Part shown: positions 1 through 9,900 of the stretch, in pieces
Layout: every line of letters starts with the position of its first letter
How positions within the stretch are numbered: position 1 is the first letter of the stretch
Assembly (NCBI GenBank): GCA_022316685.1
Contig: JAKJHU010000360.1
Location: 124,001-188,000, forward strand
Length of the DNA: 64,000 bases
Source: Progne subis subis
Lineage: Eukaryota; Chordata; Aves; Passeriformes; Hirundinidae
Reading direction: 5' to 3'
Made by a program: the position numbers and the translations under genes
Notes under the pieces: generated by a model
What the model was told of the DNA's origin: nothing
Database searches by the model: none
The model's input: only the letters and a program-made list of their open reading frames with translations

Positions 1-1239
1 TTGTAAGAAAGTTAACAGTTTGTAAGGGAAGGGAAGAGTGTTTTGAAGTGGCATTTTGGTTTTTTGGGTTTTTTTCCCATCTTTTCTTTTCTTATCTTTT
101 CCATTCTTTTAGTGTGTGTTTAAAAAAAAAAAAAAAAGTTTTTTAAGTTTGAGCCTGCTTTCCTTTTCCTGATCCTCTCCCATATAAAGAGAGTAAACAC
201 AAAGACCACTAAATTTAGCAAACAAAATTTCATGAATGCGTAGTCACTATATTAATTAGTGTTTCTGCCCAGTTTTAACTAAAACCATTACACCTTCCTA
301 TGGAAAAGAACTGTCCTTCTTGTCTAGGCACCCATGGCCACATTTGGGATTCCACCTCCAGCATTGCCTGTTGTGAGAGACTGGAGGAGATTGTTGGCTG
401 GAGACATCTTTTGTGTGAGGGAGGAAGGGTCAGGTCCAGCCTTGCCCTGCCCTGAAACCCCAGCACTGCCCTGCCCTGTAACCCCAATCCCCCAGAGCCT
501 CTATCCCAGCCCAGCAGTGTCTGCCAATCCCTGGCACACCAAAGGCAATGCTCCACAGCCACCTCTGCAGCCCCCAGCCCATCTCCTGGGAGACCAAGTG
601 ACCCAAAGTCCCTCCTGGGGGAAGGGCCCAGGAAGACCATGGGGTGTTCAAGGCTGACCACAAGGCAAGCACACAACTTGACCCCACCTCCTCTTGGAAT
701 TTCTATCTGAACACAACTGGAATCCAGGAGTTGGTAGCTGTATGGGTGCTTCTCTATATCTTATTTGTCTTTCTCTCTTTCTGTGTTGTCATCTTCAAAT
801 TCCCTCCTCTTGCTAATTTGGAGTAACTTAAATTGAACAGGCTTAGAATTTGCAAAGTTGAATGGGACAAGTTAATGCTTTCAGAAGTGTTTCTTTTTGA
901 TTGAATATTGTATTAAACCGTTTGCCAAAATTTCTCTGTTTTTTCTAAAGTTGTCAGTAAAGTCTGTTTTGTTGTTTTGAGCTTTTGAAAATCTCTTGTT
1001 GCTATTTCTCCAGTGCATCTACTCAGAGTACTGAAACAATTGTAATTCCTTTGAAATGTTTAAGTGAGAGAATTGTTGGGGGATGGGGGCCAGGTCTTGT
1101 GTGTCCTGCTTGGCACAGCCCAGGCAGGGCTTTCACAGCCACATTGCACACTCCATTTCCCACCTGCACCTGCTGGTGCCTCTGAGCTCTGCTTGCCCAG
1201 CCCCAGGGACGCTCCCCTTGTCTGCCCATTCCCCCACGG
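1..1239. other. No gene recognised
   Basis: Mixed A/T-rich and moderately GC-rich sequence with a poly(A) run near 122-137. The open frames here are short, overlap on both strands and carry no recognisable domain. The only assignable element is the short satellite-like piece at 292-360. Confidence 0.6.
292..360 (+). repeat. Isolated partial copy of the ~185-bp satellite
   Basis: About 70 bases match the tandem units at 61.9-62.7 kb: a stretch ending in aactgtccttcttgt is followed by a CCCATGG core at about 331-337 and a TTGGGATT-like run. Only this part of the unit is present, so it is a degenerate orphan copy. Confidence 0.6.
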
Positions 1240-1690
1240 TCTCTGGGTAGGGATGGCCTCAGTGGGGGCTGCTGACAGCCTCAGACACTTGGAGGCTGCT
1301 GCTGGATTTGACTTCTCCAGAGGCTTGTTCAGCCTTCAGCTCTTCAGTGTCCCAGGGCTCATTAACATTCAGAACCCCTTAACAGCCAAGCCTCTGGGAA
1401 TAATTTGATTTAGGTTTTCAAATTTTTGTGGTTAATTAATCAATTTCTGAAGTGTATTAGAAGTGAATATATATTTACAAAAGGCAGTGAGAAAAGATAT
1501 TTTATGTCTGGTTCAAGTTTTGTTTCTGCAAATGCCTTGATATGTGCAATCTCCAGTTGACACTGAATCCAAGTATATTCTAATGCCGTTTGAATAGATA
1601 CGAAAATCAAGATCCTTTATGTCTGACAATCAATCAGATTTTGTCCCTACTCCCATCGCACCATTTCCCCCATCCAAGCCATGGGACTCC
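1240..1690 (+). repeat. Direct repeat X, copy 1
   Basis: This stretch aligns by eye, in the same orientation, with 4150-4605. Both share the 'cttggagg(c/t)tgctg' start, a central 'gtggttaatta' motif, and the end 'gaaaatcaagatcctt' followed by a CAATCAATCAGA run. No coding potential is recognised. It suggests an older tandem copy of the receptor-unit flank to the left of arm A. Confidence 0.6.
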
Positions 1691-3341
1691 GAGCAGCCTC
1701 GTGTAAATCTGAGCTCCCTCCACCCCAGGCTGGACCTGCAGGTTTCAGCTCCTTGGCTCCAACTCCCACCTGCTTTCCTTGGAGAAAGAGCTGCCCGAGA
1801 CACAGAGGGATGTTCATTTATTGTCAGCAACAAACCCAAGGGGAGGCACAGCTCCATCAAATGCAAAAGTCATTCTTCTCCCTGGCTCTGCCCTGCACCT
1901 GATCCCCACAGCCTGTCCTGTTTCCTTCATCCCTCCACTGCCAGGGACTTTCTGGGACAAGGAAGCTCTGCTCTGGCTATGGAGGGAGGTGAAAGTGCAG
2001 CCACTGGAGGGAGTGCGAACCACAACTCATCAGGTTTGTGTCCTTGGAGGGACCAGGAACTGGTGAGACCAGGAGGCGCAGAAATGTTTCTCTTCATGGC
2101 AAACATAAAAAATGTGAACATGATAAAATTTAATAAACATCAAAACACTTCCCTCAGCTCCTTGTGACATCCCAGCAACATCTGACATGTCCACAACCCA
2201 CAAGTGAGTTCCATACAGGAAGAATTTTCAAGACACTAGAAGAGGTGATATATAAGAAACAAATACATTTAAGACACTGATTAAGGTGTTTTTTAAAATT
2301 CTGAAAAATTGGTCTCCTCTGGAAAGCTGAAAGCATGAAGCCAGTCAAGGGAGACACATTGAAATGACCAGAGAAGAGCTGCAGGAGGAAATCTGTGAGC
2401 AATAAGAAGGACATAGATCCAGCTTTTCTATATGAAGAAATGCCCTTACACATGGCCATTTAAACAGGAGAGCTGGAAACACCTGAAGGAAGAGGGTCAT
2501 GAAATATCAGACTGAATGTTGGTGGCAAAGATAGAAGGGAAGACCAGTGCTTCTTCTCCTGCCCTCTGCAGAAGAACCCAGTAGATCCAGGAAATTCTCG
2601 TTCGTGGTGGGAAAATTTTGCCACTTCTTAAAAGTACTTAAATGACCAAGATAATAAAAATATGCTTGTATATTTTGAAATTTACAGGTATTTAAACCTG
2701 TGCCCCCTTCCAGGCAGACATCAGTTGTGTGCCCATGCATAGGCAGCGCCTCTTTTGCCCTGAGGTTCCGAGCTGGGATTGGCATCTCTCAAAGAGGAGC
2801 CGAAGGAGAGCAGAGCACCTTGCAAGCTGCAGGTCCCTGACAGCCCCAGAGGGCTCCTGTTCCATAAACATCTGCTCTGCTCCAGGCTGGAACAGGGACC
2901 AGCATTGTGCCGGGATCATCAGAGAACTGAGGTGTGTGCTGGAATTCAATCCCCTCCCCATCCTGCAGAAGCCCTGCATTTCCCTCCTCCAGCCTTGGTC
3001 TCCAGCACAGCCATGGAGGCTCTTTGGGCTCTGGACTTTTCCTGCAGCCACCAAGGGCAGCTGAGCTCTGCCTTTGGCACAGTCAGCCCTGCCCAGCCCA
3101 GGCAATGCCCAGCAATTCCTTGTGTGTGTCTGGCCTTGCTGTCAGCCCCGGCAGTGGCTGCGTGGCCCCTTTGTGCCGCGCTGGCCCAGCCATGGTGCCA
3201 CAGCCCCTGTGCAGGCGCAGGGCAGGACAGGAGCATTGCGGGTGGGAACGGCCCCTGTGCCGTGGTGCCCACAGCAGCCTTGGGGCTCTGTGCCCCATGG
3301 CCTCCCTGCTGGGCAGCCTCTGCCAGCTCCTGCACAGCCCG
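1691..3341. other. No gene recognised
   Basis: From 1.7 to 2.7 kb the sequence is non-repetitive and carries no recognised gene. From 2.95 to 3.34 kb it is GC-rich, with long frames open on both strands at once, which is typical of composition rather than coding. Arm A homology begins at 3342. Confidence 0.5.
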
Positions 3342-4149
3342 TGGCACCTGTGGGGCTGCACAGACAGCTCTGCCCCGGGCTCTGCCGGGCTCTGGGCCAG
3401 CAGAGAGGCCGGGCAGGGCTGGCCATGGTCGGGAACAGGCCCTGAGCCCCGCAGGAGGATGGAGCTGGGCCACAGCCAAACTGCCCCGCAAACCTGGGCT
3501 GAGCAGCCAGGGCTGGCAATGGCTGGGGACAGAGGCTGGCGCTGACAAATGTCCTGGGCCGTGTTCCTGCTCTGTCCATGGCACCAAGGGCACAGAGCAG
3601 CCTCCTCTCTGGGCCACTTGCCTGTTTTCAATGCCTTCCACAGGCGCTGGCCCTGCCCCACAAGGCCTGGGCTGAGTCCTGCCCCTGCACGCTCACACAG
3701 GCTGAGATGGACACTGATGGTTTCTGTGGCAGGCTCTCTCAGCCCAGCCCAGCTCCCTCCAAGCTCTGCCAGCTGCCCTGAGCTCTCGGCAGCACCAAGG
3801 GCCTCTCCCCAGCACAGCCCAGCCGGCTCTGGCCCCACAGCTCTGCTCAGGGCAGGCTGCTCTGGGCAGGGCCCCACGGCCTCAGCCCCTCGGAAGGGCA
3901 CAGCAGCAGCTGCAGCTCAGACAGGACTCAGCCCCAGCCATGGGCAAGGTGCTGGGCCAAGGGAAAAGGAGGCTCCCTGTGTGCCCTGCTCCCCTCTCCC
4001 TGAGGTGCTGAGAGCTCTGCAGCCCCTGCTGCCATCCCATCTGCCCAGGCCAGCACAACAGCCCCGGCCTTGGGACCCTCAAGAGCTATTCCTGCTCCAG
4101 GCCCAGGGCCCATCCCAAAGCTGGGGCAGCCAGAAAGCTGTGCTTATTT

Positions 4150-4605
4150 CTGTTCATTCTTGCTCTGATGAGGATGGATCCTCAGCCCCTTGGAGGTTGC
4201 TGATGAATTTTACTGCTCCAGAGGCCTCTTCTTTCCTGAGCCCTTCAGTTCAGGAATTCAGTGACAAAGGCTAATGAATATTTGTTCAAAACACCCTAAT
4301 AATAAAAGCCCCTGGGAATGATTTCAGTTTTCAATTCTTCTGTGGTTAATTAGACAGATTTCAGATTCATATTCAAAGTGGATATACTATATAGAAAACA
4401 ATCTAGAGAGAACTGTTTTGTCCTGTTTTCTTTTCCTCACTATTAATTGACATCAGCAATTTCTGATTCATATTGACCCCCATCACCTTCTAATGCAGTC
4501 TGAACAGATATGAAAATCAAGATCCTTCATGGCTGTCAATCAATCAGACTTTGTCCCCAACCCCTCACCACCATTTCCTTCATCCAACCCCTGGCACTCC
4601 TATGG
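4150..4605 (+). repeat. Direct repeat X, copy 2
   Basis: Second copy of the block at 1240-1690, here between the GC-rich end block of arm A and a CR1 fragment. Arm B lacks it, because there the GC-rich block directly abuts a CR1. Confidence 0.6.
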
Positions 4606-5176
4606 ATCAGGAGCAGTGTGGCCAGCAGGAGCAGGGCAGTGATTCTTCCCCTATCCTCTGTACTGGTTGGGCAGCACCTCGAGTGCTGTGTCCAGTTCAG
4701 GACCTCTCAATTTAGGATGAACATGGAGGGGCTGGAGCATGTCCAGAGAAGGGCAACAAGGCTGGTGAATGGTCTGGAGCACAAGTCCTGTGAGTAATGG
4801 CTGAGGGATGTTGTTCATCCTGGAAAAGAGGAGGCTCAGGTGAGTCCTCATCACTCTCAACAACTCCCTGACAGGAGGGTGCAGCCAGGTGGGGGTCAGG
4901 CTCTTTTCCCATGGAACAGTGACAGGACAAGAGGACACAGCTATTAGCTGAACCAAGGGATATTTTGGCCTGGATGTTAGGAAATATTCTTCCCCAAAAG
5001 GTTGATTGGGCATTGAAATGGGCTGCCCAGGGAAGTGGGTGAGTCACCGTCCCTAGAAGTGTTCAAGGAAAGACTGGACGTGGCACTCAGTGCCATGGTC
5101 TGGGTGACAAGGTGGTGTTGGGTCACAGGCTGGACTTGATGCTCTCCAAAGTCTTTTCCAGCCTGGTTGATTCTCT
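4595..5176 (+). mobile_element. CR1 LINE 3' fragment
   Basis: Typical CR1 3' region. It has the 'ggttgggcagcacctcgag' segment, the 'catggaggggctggagca' segment, 'gtgcagccaggtgggggtc', 'gggctgcccaggga', and an end with 'ggacttgatg' and 'tcttttccagcctg'. It is 5'-truncated, as most CR1 copies are. CR1 is the dominant LINE of birds and moves with its own reverse transcriptase; only non-coding and 3' sequence is left here. Confidence 0.85.
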
Positions 5177-5177
5177 G

Positions 5178-5515
5178 ACGATAGTGACACTGCAGGGCCC
5201 TGGTGAAGCAAGGAGCCATTGTGACACTGCAGGACCTGGTGGCACTAAGAGGACCAGAGTGACACTGTGTACGACATGGCACCATAGAGCCAAGGGGCCA
5301 TTGTGACACTGTGGGGCTAAATGCAAGCAAGAAGTCCATGGTGACAGTCTGGAGCCTGATGGAACCACAGAGGCCTCTGTGACACTGCGGGGCCCAAGGA
5401 TCCAAGGGACTTTGTGACACCAAGGGATCCCATGGAACCAAAGGAATATTGTGACACTGGGAAGCTTCATGCAATCATGCAAACCATTATGACACTCTAG
5501 GGCCTGTGGTGACAC
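5178..5515 (+). repeat. Degenerate minisatellite (~40-45-bp unit)
   Basis: About eight imperfect units, each built around GTGACACTG followed by a G-rich stretch and ending near 'accaaggg' or 'gccatt'. It directly follows the CR1 3' end, so it may have grown from the CR1 tail. The units vary too much, and have no conserved spacer length, to be a CRISPR-like array. Confidence 0.75.
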
Positions 5516-5589
5516 CAAGTTGGCTGGGGGTGTTGATCTGCTGGAGGGTAGGAGGGCTGTGCACAGGACTCTGGACAGGCTGGATCCAG

Positions 5590-6115
5590 GGACCAAATCC
5601 AACAATGTGAGGTTTAACTAGTCCAAGTGCCAGGTCCTGCACTTGGGACACAACCACCCCTGCAGCGCCACAGGCTGGGGACAGAGTGGCTGGACAGCAG
5701 CCAGGCAGAAAGGGAGCTGTGGGGACTGAGGGACAGCAGGCTGGACATGAGCCAGCAGTGTGCCCACATGGCCAATGGCACCTGGCCTGGATCAGGAACA
5801 GGGTGGACATAGGACCAGGGCAGTGATTCTTCCCCTGTGCCCAGCACTGGTTGGGCAGCACCTCGAGCGCTGTGTCCATTTCTGGGCCACCGATTAAGAA
5901 AGGACATGGAGGGGCTGGAGCGTGTCCAGAAAAGGGCAACAAGGCTGGTGAGGGCTCTGGAGCACAAGTCCTGTGAGGAATGGCTGAGGGAGCTGGGGTT
6001 GTTTATCCTGGAGAAGAGGAGGCTCAGGGAAGACAAGGCAGTGGCAGGGCACAGGTTGGACTTGATGATATCCAAGGTGTTCTCCAACCTTGCTGATTCT
6101 GTGATTCTCTGAAAC
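5590..6115 (+). mobile_element. CR1 LINE fragment with internal deletion, shared with arm B
   Basis: CR1 3' sequence that jumps from 'gaggaggctcagg' straight to 'gaagacaaggcag', skipping the usual middle part, and ends in the typical 'gctgattctgtgattctctga' type tail. The same skip is seen in inverted orientation at 32715-33138. The two copies therefore descend from one insertion that was duplicated with the receptor unit. Confidence 0.85.
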
Positions 6116-6200
6116 CACCTTTGCAGCACTTGCTGGATGAGCCCTGGGCCTCCTCTCTAAAGGTCCAGCAGCCCAGATCCAGCAGCTTCTCCTCACAGCC

Positions 6201-6416
6201 TGTCATGGTTTAAGGCAAATTTGGGAGAAAACCCCTGAATGAGGTCCCTCTGTGTAGCAAACCCAAACAGCCCCTCCTTCCAACCAGTCCAGTAAAGAAC
6301 TTCCTGAGAGAAAGTGGAAAATCTATTTTACTTAACAAAGTGCATACAATCATAAAGAATGAATAATATGAAACAATAAAACCTCTCATTCTAGAGTAAG
6401 ATGGCAAATTGAGAAA
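6201..6416 (-). mobile_element. ERVL-type LTR 3' fragment
   Basis: On the minus strand this matches the last ~215 bases of the LTR at 36611-37276. Shared parts are 'ctttctcaatttgccatct', 'attattcattcttt', 'ggactggttgga', 'aggggttttc', and a terminal ACA. The 5' part of the LTR is missing. It sits between the receptor pseudogene and the CR1, where arm B has about 1.2 kb of other sequence. Confidence 0.8.
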
Positions 6417-6700
6417 GTTCCAAAGCTCCAGGGAATGGAACAACAGGGGCATCTCTGCAGAAAACTAGGCTGGGAGATCCTGTAGTTCCTTTAAAGCCAC
6501 CAAGAGCTCAGCCCCTCACTGACACAGTCTGTGGCCACAGGGGAGGTGCAGAGGAACAAAAAGAGAAATGGCACAATGGCATTTATTTGTGGAAAAGATT
6601 AATATGCAACAAAGGAAAAAAAAAAAAAAAAAAGATAAACCAAGAAGTAATATCAAAATTTACTTTTATTACAAGTGATTTGCAGAAATGGGCGAGAAGT

Positions 6701-7633
6701 TTAATGTTTCCGAAACCATCCAGTCATCAGTCTCCACAATGCAGCCTTGAGCTCCTGGTTCCTCAGGCTGTAGATGAGGGGGTTCAGGGCTGGAGGCACC
6801 ACCGAGTACTAGAACTGACAGGGCCAGATCCAGGGATGGGGAGGAGATGGAGGGGGGCTTCAGGTGAGCAAATGTGCCAGTGGTGATGAACAGAGAGACC
6901 ACAGCCAGGTGAGGGAGGCAGGTGGAAAGGCTTTGTGCCGTCCCTGCTCAGAGGGGATCCTCAGCACAGCCCTGAAGATCTGCACATAGGAGAAAACAAT
7001 GAACACAAAACAAACAAATACCAAACAGACACTAACTGCAATGAGCCCAAGTTCCCTGAGGTTTGACTGTGAGCAGGAGAGCTTGAGGATCTGTGGGACT
7101 TCACAGAAGAACTGGCCCAGGGCACTGCCATGGCACAGGGGCAGGGAAAATGTATTGGCTGTGTGCATGAGAGCATTGAGAAAGGCACTGGCCCAGGCAG
7201 CTGCTGCCATGTGGGCACAAGCTCTGCTGCCCACGAGGGTCCCGTAGTGCAGGGGTTTGCAGATGGACACGTAGTGGTCGTAGCACATGATGGTCAGGAA
7301 GGAAAACTCTGCTGAGATGAAGAACATATAGGAAAAGAGCTGAGCAGCATATCCTGTGTAGGAGATGGTCCTGGTGTCCCAGAGGGAACTGTGCATGGCT
7401 TTGGGGACAGTGGTGCAGATGGAGCCCAGGTCGGTGAGGGCCAGGTTGAGCAGGAAGAAGAACATGGGCGTGTGCAGGAGGTGGCCGCAGGCTGCGGCGC
7501 TGATGATGAGGCCGTTGGCCAGGAGGGCAGCCAGGGAGATGCCCAGGAAGAGGCAGAAGTGCAGGAGCTGCAGCTGCCGCGTGCCTGCCAATGCCAGCAG
7601 GAGGAAGTGGCTGATGCAGGTGCTGTTGGACAT
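6701..7633 (-). pseudogene. Olfactory receptor pseudogene, OR14-type
   Basis: Read from 7633 down to the stop at 6701-6703, this is a close relative of the intact receptor at 30192-31124. It is a seven-helix G-protein-coupled odorant receptor. Conserved parts include the N-terminal glycosylation site (NST), PMFFFLLNLALTDLG in TM2, the KPLHYGTL stretch after TM3, and LNPLIYSLRN-type sequence at the end. Two breaks are visible. One T is lost near 6924-6930, in the run before the KAFSTC motif, and one base is gained near 6809-6812; the second restores the original frame. Between them the frame runs into a stop, so translation would end before TM6. The DRY motif at the end of TM3 is also changed to DHY. 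A splice acceptor at 7656 and a poly(A) signal at 6665-6670 are still present. Confidence 0.9.
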
Positions 7634-7656
7634 TTGCTGTGCCTGCCCATGGGGAC

Positions 7657-9900
7657 CTGTTCATGGATAAAGGACAGTGACAAGTCAGCAGAGGCTGCTT
7701 TGAGCCAAACCAGGGCCATTCCCTGTAGACTGTCCCACTGTGACTCACCCACCCTTGTTCCTGCTCTTGGAAAACCTTCACCCAGGTCCCTGCCTGAGCT
7801 CCAGTTGTGCTGTCTGAGTGTGGCAGGAGCAGCCAGGCCTGTGTGTGGCACTCTCCAGGAGCCATCCCTGCCCTGCTGCCCTGTGTTTGTGGCCATGTGG
7901 CAGAGGGACAAGGATGGATATTCAGGATTTTTCAGTGGAATCACTCCTAATTCAGGCGGGCTCAGTAGCATCTGAACTTCAACTTCTAAAGGGCATGGGG
8001 AGCAGGAAGGAATTTTAGCCATTGTTTTCCTACACATGCATCATTCCTCTTTCTCTGGTGTCAGAAATCCCCACCATTTCTGCTGCACTGAGATTTTACC
8101 ACTGGGAGATGTGAGAGGCAAAGGATTCCCTGTGGCTCAGGGAAGGTGAGGGGCTGGATGGGCTTGTTCCCAGCTGCCCTGGGTTTGCACCTTTGGCTGC
8201 AATCCGAGCACAATCACACTCCCGTCTCACCCTGGGATAAACCAGACCCAGCCCAGAGCAGAGGGATCCCTGAATGTCTCAGCCTCTCCAAAGGTCTCTG
8301 GCCAAGGGCTCAGCACCCCCTTCTGCCAAGGACACTCACGGCTCCCTTGGCAAACCCAACAGCATTTCCTCAGCTCTGGCATCTCTGCACTTCCCCGTGA
8401 GACGTTCAGGTCACTCCCAGAGGCTGTGGCACAGATTTGCAGCCAGGAGGGCAGCTCAGAGCTTGGAAGGACACAGCAAGGAGATCCCCAGGTGTGCCCA
8501 TGATGGGATCTCAGGGAGGGGGCTCAGCTCATTCCCCTTTCCCATGGGCTGCATTGCCCACAGCCCCACAGGTGACAGGCAAGCTTGGACACCCCATTCC
8601 CATGGACACAGCTGCCTGGCAGCAATCCCAAGGGCAGTGCCTGACTCAGCTGCTGCAAATGCCAGAGCCTCCCTGAGAGCTCCAGATGACAGTGACAAGA
8701 TCAGGGGAGGGCAGAAAGAAGAGAAGATGTTGTGGTGCTGTGCCTGGGAGGGCAGGGCACAGACAGCCGGGCACTCAGGACAGTGTTCCCATAGCCAGCT
8801 GTGCACGGCACCTCCCACACACCAACAGTGCCCTCCTGCCCCCGGCACTGCTCTGTTCAGCCCCCTCTCCTTCCCTGAGCATCTCCCTGTGCCTGGACAT
8901 TTCCCTGCTGAGAGGAGCCTTGTCCCTGCCAGTGCTCACAGAGCCCATCCCACCCTCTGTGCCCTGGGCCCGGCCCTACAGAAACCTGCCTGTCTGCAGG
9001 GCCCTGCCTGGGGCAGGCTCTGTCTGCAGGGGCAAGGGCAGCTCAGGAGAGCCCTGCTGGGCCCTGCAAAGGTGATGCTGGAGCTGTCCAGGGCTGAGGA
9101 GTGGCTGAAGGCCCTTTAGGAGCCTCCCAGCAGAGAGACTGACCACCCAAAGTTACAGTTCTGGAGTCTCTGTAAATGTTCAAACATGACTTTGATGATC
9201 CCGTGTGTCCCTTTCAACTCAGAATGTTCTGTGATTCTGTGATTTCAATTCCTGTTTTGCTTCTCTCATCCTCCTGTTGCCTATAATCAAAAGAGAAAAA
9301 AACCGCATTGTAACATCATTAGAACAGAAAAGTAAAAACCAGACCTTAATTGAAGCTTCCAGGTGTCCCAGTGGGGATGGGGCACACCCAGGATCTGATT
9401 TTAAAATGTATTAATGTTGATTAATTAGGATATTTTCCAGGGACATCCAATAGGAGATTCAGTTGCCCCAGTTACACACTCCTGGGTAAACCCATTGGAG
9501 GAGGACCATTTCTTCCAAAGAAGCCTTCAAAGGTCTTCTTTGAAAACAAAATGTACTTCTTGCAGGTTTTCCTCCTTATAGTAAAACTATACAGTATTTC
9601 TGGAATGTATTTAGAAGGTCTGCTTATTGTTCTAAAATCTAAGAGAAAGAGAGTAATGCACTAGAGTTAATCAAGGATAACACTGATATAAATATCAGTA
9701 ATAGCAGTTGAATAGAGTTAATTAAGGATTATAGACATATAACAATATAATAGTAGTTAACAGAGCTATGCATACATGAAAAATGTATAAAAAGCAAAAT
9801 TCTTTTTGTCACCACCTGAGCCTTCCCACCCTGCTCCAAGCAGGAAATTGAAAACACCCTCAGGAAAGCTCGTGATCTTTACAGCAATCCCAGGCTTACC
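7657..9900. other. Receptor 5' flank, no gene recognised
   Basis: Upstream (minus-strand) flank of the receptor pseudogene, corresponding to the intron and flank in arm B but only weakly alignable. Several open frames occur on both strands without a recognisable domain. A short CR1 tail lies at 9188-9245; from 9245 to 9800 the sequence is A/T-rich and unassigned. Confidence 0.5.
9188..9245 (+). mobile_element. CR1 3' tail remnant
   Basis: 'gatgatcccgtgtgtccctttcaactcagaatgttctgtgattctgtgatt' type sequence (shown only in outline) is the typical end of a CR1 element. The short upstream part cannot be placed with confidence. Confidence 0.6.

Noticed and set aside
2779..4274. Long frames on both strands at 2.8-4.3 kb, and again at 33.4-34.7 kb
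   Set aside because: Both strands are open at once, with no domains and GC-rich composition. The similarity between the two places is explained by the duplicated arms. Only the TATA-linked frame at 34.6 kb was kept, at low confidence.
5178..5515. Possible CRISPR-like array
   Set aside because: The units are degenerate and vary in length, there are no constant repeats with unique spacers, and the genome is a vertebrate.
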